Shown: one piece after another, positions 25,226 through 38,378 of the stretch
Layout: every line of letters starts with the position of its first letter
Numbering within the stretch: position 1 is the first letter of the stretch
NCBI RefSeq assembly: GCF_013036045.1
Contig: NZ_WTPX01000034.1
Coordinates: forward strand, 400 to 38,777
Direction of reading: 5' to 3'
DNA length: 38,378 bases
DNA from: Alienimonas chondri
GTDB taxonomy: Bacteria > Planctomycetota > Planctomycetia > Planctomycetales > Planctomycetaceae
The notes under the pieces: model-generated
Seen by the model: the letters and a program-made list of their open reading frames with translations, nothing else
The model's database searches: none
Told to the model about the DNA's origin: nothing
Translations under genes and position numbers: made by a program

Positions 25226-26683
25226 TCAGGCCTCGGCGAGTTCCCGCAGGACGCCCGACCGGCTCGCTCCGGATCGCGGCAGGAGTAGTTCGAAGCAGGC
25301 GCCCTGCCCCCCGGACTCCAACAGCGTCAGCTCGCCCCCGTGGGCTTCGAGGATTCGGCTGCAGATCGCCAGTCCCAGTCCCGTGCCGTCGGACTTGGTG
25401 GTGAAGAACGGCTCGAACGCCTTCCGCCGCGCTTCCGGCGACAAACCGGGTCCGTTGTCCTGCACGCAGATTCGCAACGCGGGATCGTCCGGCGAGCCGT
25501 AGGGTTCCGTCCGCACCTCGATGCGCACGGGATCCGGACAGGCCGCCAGCGCGTTTTCGAACAGATTGCGGAAGACCTGCTCCAGCCGGAACACGTCCGC
25601 GGTGCAGGTCGGCGGTTCACCGCCCGGCAGCGGAAACTCCACCAGTTCCGCGCCGCGGTCGGAGCGGTCGCAAGCCTTCCAGGCCCGCCTCCAGACGTCC
25701 GAGAGACGACAGGGCGTCGGGTTCAGCCGGATCGGTCCAGCGTGCTGTCGCACGTCCTCGAATAGCCGAGAGAGCCGTCGCTGGCTCGTCTGCAGTTCGT
25801 CGATCAGGTCCGCGCTGTCGGCGTCCAGGCGATCGGCGGACTCCGCCAGCACCGTGAGACCCATCCGCAGGGCCAGCAATTCGTTGCGGGCCTCATGGGA
25901 CAGCACGGCCAGCGTTTCGCCCACCGCCGCCAGCCGCTCCGACCGCAGCGTCCGCTGCTGAGCGTCGCGCAGGAGGGTCACGTCGCGAACGATGACCGCA
26001 TAGTCGATGGAGCGTAACTCCGCGTCGCGCGGGAAGCGGCCGAGCGACACTTCGGCGGGAAACTCCGACCCGTCCAATCGGCGTCCCGTCAGCGCCCGAC
26101 AGCGGGAGGAGGCTTTGACGTCTCCGGGGAACTCGGGCAGCAGGCGATCGATAGGCATCTCGACCAGCGACTCGCAACGTCGTCCGAACATCGCCCCCGC
26201 GGCCGGATTGCAGGACTCGACGAAGCCGTTCCGATCGACGGTCAGGATCGCGTCCGGGGCGGATTCGAGCACCGCCCGCAGACGCGCTTCGCGTTCCCGC
26301 ACCTCGCTGGATCGCTTGAGCAGGAGATGCCCCAGATACGCGGTCACGCCGATGGCGAACAGCGCAATGACACGGTTCTCCAAGCCGATCCAGAACGTTT
26401 CCCCGCGCGGCGGGATCGGCAGGAAGAACCCGGTGACCGTCAACACGCAGGCCAGCAGCACCACGCCCAGCCGGATGCGGCGGCTCTCCAACCAGAGCGC
26501 CAGCAACGCCACGGAGACGTACGGAACGCCCGCCGCCACCCCCAGCGGAAAAAACAGGTCCAGGGCGAAGATCCCGACCAGCAATACGCCGATCGCTACG
26601 GGGACCGCGGACCGCCCCCGGGCCGTCATCGGACGCCCCGCGTGCGGCCGATGCGGCAACGCCTGTTCTACGGGTACGTCCAT
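25226..26683 (-). CDS. Membrane PAS-domain sensor histidine kinase
   Basis: From the ATG at 26683 the protein is 485 residues; an ATG at 26629 or a GTG at 26731 are alternatives. It has four hydrophobic segments near the N-terminus (IGVLLVGIFALDLFFPLGVA, VGVLLACVLTVTGFFL-like and others), then a PAS domain from about residue 130 (LRAVLESAPDAILTVDRNGF, CNPAAGAMFG). The dimerisation/phosphoacceptor helix is LAVLSHEARNELLALR with His263. The ATPase domain has NLFENALA (N box), DNGPGLS (G1), FEPFFTTKSDGTGLGLAICS (F and G2). All catalytic elements look intact. No response regulator is adjacent, so it is an orphan kinase. The stop is 31 bp from the convergent GspE-like gene. Confidence 0.93.
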   Translation of the reverse strand: MDVPVEQALPHRPHAGRPMTARGRSAVPVAIGVLLVGIFALDLFFPLGVAAGVPYVSVALLALWLESRRIRLGVVLLACVLTVTGFFLPIPPRGETFWIGLENRVIALFAIGVTAYLGHLLLKRSSEVREREARLRAVLESAPDAILTVDRNGFVESCNPAAGAMFGRRCESLVEMPIDRLLPEFPGDVKASSRCRALTGRRLDGSEFPAEVSLGRFPRDAELRSIDYAVIVRDVTLLRDAQQRTLRSERLAAVGETLAVLSHEARNELLALRMGLTVLAESADRLDADSADLIDELQTSQRRLSRLFEDVRQHAGPIRLNPTPCRLSDVWRRAWKACDRSDRGAELVEFPLPGGEPPTCTADVFRLEQVFRNLFENALAACPDPVRIEVRTEPYGSPDDPALRICVQDNGPGLSPEARRKAFEPFFTTKSDGTGLGLAICSRILEAHGGELTLLESGGQGACFELLLPRSGASRSGVLRELAEA

Positions 26684-26824
26684 GCCCACAGAGTGTCGGG
26701 TGCGCTCGTCTGCCTTGGGGGAAAATCCCACCGGCGGAACGGATCGTATCGGCGCCCCGCCTCCTCAGACAAGCGCCCGCTCGCAGCGACCTCCGCAAGT
26801 CGAGCCGGACGGTCGCGGCGGCCC

Positions 26825-28312
26825 CTACAGCACCGGGTTGAACAGGCTCGCGGCCGCTTCGCCCAACCGTTGAGCCAACGGGCGCTCGCTCCAACCCTCC
26901 ACGGCGATTCGCGTCGCGGCGGAGAGGTCGCGGTCGAACTGCTCCGCCAAAGAGCGAGCGAAGGGGGCGTCCAGCGTGATGAGGGAGATCTCAAAGTTCA
27001 GCCGGAAACTGCGGGTGTCGCAGTTCGTGCTGCCGATGAGGCCGAAGCGGTCGTCCACCGTCAACAGTTTGGGATGAAACACGCCGGCGACGGCCTCGTA
27101 GATCTCCGCGCCGCTGTCCATCAGGTCGGCGTACTGCCAGCGGGCGGCCCAGCGGGTCGCCCAGGGGGAACCGGGTCCGCCGTGCATAATGCGGACTTTC
27201 ACCCCCCGCCGGGCCGCGCACTGCAACGCCCGGTCGATCGGTTCGGTCGGCACGAAGTAGCCGGTGCTCAGTTCGATCGATTCCCGGGCGGCGTGGATCG
27301 CGGCGCTGTAGATGCTTTCGTGCGCCCGATCGCGGCGGTCCGGGCCGTCGTCGAGCACTCTCAGCACGACGTCGCGCAGCCATCCGTCTCCCTCCGGCTC
27401 CGGGAAGTCCTCGAAGCCGTGGTAGAGCCGCGGTTCCGTCAACGCTTCCCGGGCGATGTACAGCCAGTCCTGGGCGAAGACCCGCTGCAAGCGTCCGGCG
27501 GCGGGGCCGTAGACCTCCACGAGGGTGTCCCGCCAAGGAGCGGTCCCCGGATCCCGCGACATGTATTCGTCGCCCACGTTCACTCCGCCGGTGAAGCCGA
27601 ACGCCCCGTCGATCACCACGATCTTGCGGTGGTTCCGCATGTTGAGCCGGAGGCGATCCACCAACCCGTTGGCCCGGGGGGCGAAGGTCTCGGCTTGCCC
27701 GCCGGCGTCCGTCAGCGGACGGAGGAAGCGTTTCGTCAGACCCAGCGAGCCGAAGCGGTCGTACAGCAACCGCACCTCCACGCCCCGCTTCGCCGCACGG
27801 GTGAGCGCGTCGCGGACGCGGGCGCCGGTGTCGTCGCTGCGGAAGGTGTAGAACTCCATGGAAACGGACCGCTCCGCCGCGTCGATCGCTTCCACCAGCC
27901 GGTCGATCCCGGCGGCGGCATCCGCGTACGTTCGCACCGCGTTTCCGCCCGCGGCGGGGTGCCCGGCCAGCACGCCGGACAGATCCCACACCTGCCGCAA
28001 CCCCGCCGGGGCGTCCCCGGGATCCTCTTCGTCCGGGTCGGAAAGCAGGTCCTTCAGTTCATCGTCCGCTTTCCGCTTCGCGGCAGCGTACTTCCTCTCC
28101 CGGCCCGCGCTGAACACCAAGTACAGCAGCCCCCCGAGCAACGGCAGGCCGGCGATCGACAGCACCCAGGCCACCTTGCCGCTGGGCTGGGAACTTCGCG
28201 ACAGCAGCACGACCGGGATCAACCCCAACGACAGCGCCCACAACCCCAGCGGGATCGTGGCCCAGGTGAGGTGATCCGCCATCCAATGGGCGAGGGCTTC
28301 GACGGATTCCAT
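26825..28312 (-). CDS. Cardiolipin synthase-type phospholipase D protein
   Basis: The 495-residue protein starts at the ATG at 28312; the upstream open frame is low-complexity. Two membrane segments occur early (LTWATIPLGLWALSLGLIPV and VAWVLSIAGLPLLGGLLYLV), typical of ClsA-type enzymes. Two HKD catalytic motifs follow: NHRKIVVIDGAFGFTGGVNV with His228, Lys230, Asp235, and FHPKLLTVDDRFGLIGSTN with His413, Lys415, Asp420. They should form the single active site that joins two phosphatidylglycerols into cardiolipin at the inner membrane. The linker after the membrane segments is acidic and charged (RKADDELKDLLSDPDEEDPG). It is divergent from fabI, with 144 bp between them, and upstream of the histidine kinase on the same strand. 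Confidence 0.93.
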   Translation of the reverse strand: MESVEALAHWMADHLTWATIPLGLWALSLGLIPVVLLSRSSQPSGKVAWVLSIAGLPLLGGLLYLVFSAGRERKYAAAKRKADDELKDLLSDPDEEDPGDAPAGLRQVWDLSGVLAGHPAAGGNAVRTYADAAAGIDRLVEAIDAAERSVSMEFYTFRSDDTGARVRDALTRAAKRGVEVRLLYDRFGSLGLTKRFLRPLTDAGGQAETFAPRANGLVDRLRLNMRNHRKIVVIDGAFGFTGGVNVGDEYMSRDPGTAPWRDTLVEVYGPAAGRLQRVFAQDWLYIAREALTEPRLYHGFEDFPEPEGDGWLRDVVLRVLDDGPDRRDRAHESIYSAAIHAARESIELSTGYFVPTEPIDRALQCAARRGVKVRIMHGGPGSPWATRWAARWQYADLMDSGAEIYEAVAGVFHPKLLTVDDRFGLIGSTNCDTRSFRLNFEISLITLDAPFARSLAEQFDRDLSAATRIAVEGWSERPLAQRLGEAAASLFNPVL

Positions 28313-28456
28313 CGACGGGGCGTTTAGGGGCGTTCGGGGGCGAGCAGCGGGCCGGAGAACCGGAAGGTCGGGGGAACCTAGCCGCGGTCGGCGGCGGCCG
28401 GTACGGTCTCCGCCCGCTTCTTCCCCCACCGCTCCTCAATTGCGACTCCGGCACCG

Positions 28457-29263
28457 ATGATCTCTTTGGAAGGCAAAACCGGGCTGGTGTTCGGCATCGC
28501 CAACGACCGCAGCATCGCCGCCGCCATCGCTCAGCAGTGCCACGACGCCGGCGCCGAGATGGCCTTCACCCACCTGCCGGACGCCGACCCGGAACGTCCC
28601 AAGGCCCGCAATCGCTGCCTAAAGGTGGTGAAGGACTGGAATCCGAAGCTCGTGCTGCCCTGCGACGTCTCCGACGACGCTCAGTTGGACGAAGTCTTCG
28701 ACAAGGTGAAGGCGGAGCACGGAAAGCTGGATTTCGTGCTGCACAGCATCGCGTTCGCCTCGCTGGACGATCTCAAGGTGCCCACCTACCAGTGCAGCCG
28801 CGAAGGCTTCAAGCTGGCGATGGACATCTCCTGCTACTCCCTGCTGGCGCTGGCTAAGCGGGCCGAACCGCTGATGACCGACGGCGGGTCGATCCTCGCG
28901 ATGACCTACCTCGGCGGGGAACGGGTCATCCCCGGCTACAACATGATGGGCGTCTGCAAAGCGGCGCTGGAGTGCAGCGTGCGGTACGCCGCGGCGGAAC
29001 TGGGGCCGAAGAACATCCGGGTGAACGCGATTTCGGCCGGTCCGCTGCGGACGCTCGCCGCCAGCGCCGTCGGCGATTTCTCCGCGATGAGCAAGCTCTA
29101 CGAGACGTTCAGCCCGATGCGGCGGAACATCACGGCGGAGGAAGTCGGCAGCGCCGGGGCGTTCCTGCTCAGCGGCGCCTCCAGCGGCATCACGGGCGAG
29201 AACCTGCACGTGGACGCCGGCTTCCACGCCGTCGCCGCCCCGCCGGAAGACGCGCAAGAGTAA
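28457..29263 (+). CDS. fabI: Enoyl-[acyl-carrier-protein] reductase (NADH)
   Basis: FabI catalyses the last reduction of fatty-acid elongation. The 268-residue protein starts at the ATG at 28457 with [20 protein letters not shown], the NADH-binding segment of Fab[11 protein letters not shown], then [20 protein letters not shown] follow, with Tyr151, Tyr161 and Lys168 (the Y-x6-K pair of FabI rather than the Y-x3-K of ordinary SDRs). [20 protein letters not shown] is nearly the family consensus. Length is normal. It stands alone, with no other fab genes nearby. It is divergent from the cardiolipin synthase gene, so both membrane-lipid genes share one promoter region. Confidence 0.96.
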   Translation: MISLEGKTGLVFGIANDRSIAAAIAQQCHDAGAEMAFTHLPDADPERPKARNRCLKVVKDWNPKLVLPCDVSDDAQLDEVFDKVKAEHGKLDFVLHSIAFASLDDLKVPTYQCSREGFKLAMDISCYSLLALAKRAEPLMTDGGSILAMTYLGGERVIPGYNMMGVCKAALECSVRYAAAELGPKNIRVNAISAGPLRTLAASAVGDFSAMSKLYETFSPMRRNITAEEVGSAGAFLLSGASSGITGENLHVDAGFHAVAAPPEDAQE

Positions 29264-29323
29264 GTCTGGAAGGGACCGCACGGACGGGTGCGTGAGGAGG
29301 GCGGACGGCGGTATCGTGCAGAG

Positions 29324-30412
29324 ATGCTCGCCACCGCCCTGCTCCTCGCCGCCATGTCCGCCGACCCCGCCGCGCCCATTCCGATCTACCTCGGCACCGG
29401 CGCCGACGGCATCTATCGAACGACCCTCGACCCGGCCACCGGCGAGTTGAGCGAACCGACGCGGGCTGCTGCGATCGCTCGGCCGGGGTTCCTCGCCGCT
29501 CATTCATCGGGCAAAAAGCTCTACGCCGTGACGGAGGGCACCTCCGTGACGGAGTTCACCGTGGCCGCGGACGGCTCCCTGACCGAAACGGGCGAGGCGT
29601 CGGTCGCCCCCGGCGGCGCCAAAGCGGGGCCGTGTCATGTCGACGTGATGCCCGGCGGCGGGGCGGTGATTGCGGCGAACTACGGGGGCGGCAGCGTTTC
29701 CTCCTTCCCGCTCTCCGCCGACGGCACGCTCGGCGAGCGCGCCAGCTTCGTTCAGCACGAAGGCTCCAGCGTCGATCCGAAGCGGCAGACGGCGCCGCAC
29801 GCCCACTGCTCCACCCCGGCGCCGGGCGGCCGGTTCGCCGTCTTCGCCGACCTGGGACTCGACAAGCTGTTCGTCTACGAGGTCGATCCCGAGACCGGCG
29901 CCCTGTCCGAACACAGCGTTGCCGACACGCCCCCCGGCGGCGGACCTCGGCACATCGCCTTCACCCCGGATGGACGGTTCGCCTACTGCTGTCTGGAGAT
30001 GGGCAACGAGATCCTCGCCCTGAAATGGGACGGCGACGCCGGCACGCTGACCTCGATCGAGACCAAGCCCACGCTCCCGGAGGACTGGACCGGCGGCGGC
30101 ACGACCGCGGAGGTCCGCGTGCACCCCAGCGGCAAGTGGGTCTACGTGACGAACCGCGGCCATAACAGCATCGCCGTCTACGGCATCGCGGACGACGGCT
30201 CGCTGACGCCCGTCGAGATCGCCCCGGCCACGGTGGAGATCCCCCGCGGTATGAACCTCACGCCGGACGGCCGATTCCTGATCGCCTGCGGGCAAAACAC
30301 GGACGACGTCGTCACGTGCTCCGTGAACATGGAGACCGGGCGGCTCACCCCCACCGGCTCCCGGGTCAGCGTTCCCAAGCCGATCGACGCCCTGCCGCTG
30401 CCGACCCGGTAA
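29324..30412 (+). CDS. Lactonase-family seven-bladed beta-propeller protein
   Basis: The 362-residue product starts at the ATG at 29324, 60 bp after fabI. A short hydrophobic start ([12 protein letters not shown]) may be a signal peptide, but is weak. The body follows the 6-phosphogluconolactonase (YbhE-like) propeller: [100 protein letters not shown] and [20 protein letters not shown]. The PHxH and GGGPRH elements are family landmarks. If active it would hydrolyse a sugar lactone such as 6-phosphogluconolactone. Export would argue for a different lactone, so the substrate is open. Confidence 0.9.
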   Translation: MLATALLLAAMSADPAAPIPIYLGTGADGIYRTTLDPATGELSEPTRAAAIARPGFLAAHSSGKKLYAVTEGTSVTEFTVAADGSLTETGEASVAPGGAKAGPCHVDVMPGGGAVIAANYGGGSVSSFPLSADGTLGERASFVQHEGSSVDPKRQTAPHAHCSTPAPGGRFAVFADLGLDKLFVYEVDPETGALSEHSVADTPPGGGPRHIAFTPDGRFAYCCLEMGNEILALKWDGDAGTLTSIETKPTLPEDWTGGGTTAEVRVHPSGKWVYVTNRGHNSIAVYGIADDGSLTPVEIAPATVEIPRGMNLTPDGRFLIACGQNTDDVVTCSVNMETGRLTPTGSRVSVPKPIDALPLPTR

Positions 30413-30633
30413 GTCTCGGCTTGCCTGACGACGGCGATGTCGGCCGTGCGGGTTGACGGTTCGATCGGCCCGGCCAGAATGCCGGACCGATACAGGCGTT
30501 CCCCGGTACGGCCCGCGAGGGCGACCGGGCCGTCGAGATCGACCGCGGCTTGCACGGAGGTCCGCCGCCGCTTGGCGATGAGGGCGCCGATCGTGCGACT
30601 GCGGCCAGCCCTGGCCCCCGCCGAACGCCGTCG

Positions 30634-37524
<6,891 letters not shown>

Positions 37525-37535
37525 CCGCCGATCGT

Positions 37536-38258
37536 TCAGGCGGCGTCCGGGACGGTGACGCTTTCGCCAGTCTGCTCCGGCGTCAGGCCCAACAGGAAAG
37601 GCACGGCCCGCTCGGCGAAGTCGGCGGGGTCGGCGAACGATTCCGCCTCCTCGCCCCAGTTGCCGCGGGTCATATCCGTCTCCACCACGCCGGGCGAAAA
37701 CGGAACCGCGCAGAATCGGCCGGGGGCGACGCCTTCCAGATCTTGGGCCAGCGCTTTGGTCATCCCCTCGACCCCGAATTTCGCTGCGTTGTAGGGGGCC
37801 ACGCCGGCGCTCGCGGAGCGGCCCCAGCCGGAGGAAAACATGACGACGGTCCGGTTCCTCGAATCGGTTCGGCTCGCGTCGATCATCCGCGGCAAGAAAT
37901 GCCGGGCGAGCGAGGCGCCGGCGCCCACGCTCACCGCCAACACCGCGTTGCACCGCGCCGCCGACACCTTCCACAACGGAGCGACGTCGTTGATGAGGCC
38001 GGCGTTATGAATGAGGAGGTCCGGCACGCCGGCCTCTTGGAAGACGGCATCCGACCAGCGATCGACCTGGTCCTCCCGGGTCACGTCGACCCGCGCAAAA
38101 CGGTGCGGCGGCCGAAGAACCGCCCGCAACTCGTTCAGCCGTTCCTCGCTCCGACCGCATCCGCAAATGACGTGGCCCTCCGCGGCGAATCGCTCCGCCA
38201 GCGCCCGACCGATCCCGCGTGTGCAGCCGGTGAGGGCGATGAGCTTCGGATCGGACAT
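37536..38258 (-). CDS. Short-chain dehydrogenase/reductase
   Basis: The 240-residue protein is a classical SDR. It has the dinucleotide-binding TGCTRGIGRALAERFAAEG, IHNAGLINDVAPLW (the NAG motif), and VVMFSSGWGRSASAGVAPYN followed by AAKFGVEGMTKALA with the catalytic Tyr156 and Lys160. PGVVETDMTRGNW is the usual loop after the active site. An Arg after the second strand (GCGRSEERL) suggests NADP(H), as an inference. The substrate is unknown. It converges on uvrA with an 11-bp gap and is divergent from the exported-protein gene that begins at the right edge. Confidence 0.92.
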   Translation of the reverse strand: MSDPKLIALTGCTRGIGRALAERFAAEGHVICGCGRSEERLNELRAVLRPPHRFARVDVTREDQVDRWSDAVFQEAGVPDLLIHNAGLINDVAPLWKVSAARCNAVLAVSVGAGASLARHFLPRMIDASRTDSRNRTVVMFSSGWGRSASAGVAPYNAAKFGVEGMTKALAQDLEGVAPGRFCAVPFSPGVVETDMTRGNWGEEAESFADPADFAERAVPFLLGLTPEQTGESVTVPDAA

Positions 38259-38342
38259 GGGGGCGTACCGGGGGCGGGAGAGACGATGAGTCGTAGCGAG
38301 CGGGGCGGTAGGATGACTCGAACCTCCCGCCGAAACACCCCC

Positions 38343-38378
38343 ATGACGCCCGCTCTTCTGCTGCTGGCCCTCGCCCCC
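38343..38378 (+). CDS. Start of an exported protein gene, cut by the window edge
   Basis: Only 12 codons are present (MTPALLLLALAP). They look like the start of a signal peptide, and the position, divergent from the SDR gene with an 84-bp gap, suits a real start. Nothing can be said about function. Confidence 0.45.
   Translation, partial: MTPALLLLALAP

Noticed and set aside
26327-28327. A 666-codon open frame opposite the histidine kinase and cardiolipin synthase genes
   Set aside because: It covers the complement of both HKD motifs and the kinase boxes, and its own sequence is His/Arg/Gln-rich without motifs.
30413-30633. Possible small gene between the lactonase-type gene and uvrA
   Set aside because: Open frames here are Arg-rich on one strand and run into neighbouring genes on the other; no start, motif or composition supports one.

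Overview
The window is very GC-rich chromosomal DNA, densely packed with mostly single genes that switch strand often. Shine-Dalgarno sites are scarce and GTG/TTG starts are plausible for several genes. Together with a multihaem cytochrome carrying a P460-like front end, a double-length UvrA, a MerR-type HTH fused to a receiver domain, and several large exported proteins of unknown function, this points to a planctomycete (inference from content and style; no 16S rRNA is present). I saw no rRNA, tRNA, CRISPR array, transposase, integrase or phage gene. The region reads as core chromosome, not a mobile island.

Layout. 1-5.4 kb: the tail of a sulfite-oxidase-like molybdopterin enzyme, an exported propeller-like protein, a six-CXXCH exported cytochrome on the minus strand, a 7Fe/8Fe ferredoxin (fdxA) and a divergent ECF-type sigma factor. 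5.6-10.3 kb: an exported alpha/beta hydrolase with a large unknown C-terminal region, meeting tail to tail an exported protein of unknown function. 10.4-15 kb: RNase PH, a cyclophilin-type lipoprotein with a Pro/Glu/Asp/Thr tail, a GNAT acetyltransferase and a HEAT-like protein. 15-17.7 kb: type I glutamine synthetase divergent from the HTH-receiver protein, with about 660 bp between them. 17.9-23.8 kb: a membrane glycosyltransferase, MoaC, a polyprenyl diphosphate synthase, a YugP-type membrane zinc peptidase, ArfB and endonuclease III. 23.9-28.3 kb: a GspE/PilB-like protein with a broken Walker A motif, a PAS histidine kinase and a cardiolipin-synthase-type phospholipase D protein. 28.4-38.4 kb: FabI, a lactonase-type propeller protein, the giant tandem UvrA, an SDR oxidoreductase and the first codons of another exported protein.

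How genes may connect. DNA repair is represented by UvrA and Nth, envelope and lipid metabolism by FabI, the cardiolipin synthase, the polyprenyl synthase and the glycosyltransferase, and redox by the multihaem cytochrome, ferredoxin and molybdoenzyme. MoaC serves molybdopterin cofactor synthesis and so indirectly the enzyme at the left edge. There is little operon structure.

Most unusual points: (i) a single polypeptide with two complete UvrA copies, four intact ATPase sites, asymmetric zinc modules and a C-terminal extension that itself looks duplicated; (ii) a GspE-like protein with Val in place of the Walker A Lys; (iii) an HTH-receiver protein lacking the receiver acidic pair; (iv) a P460-like domain fused to a multihaem cytochrome; (v) a family of GC-rich palindromes between genes and, in several cases, inside reading frames.
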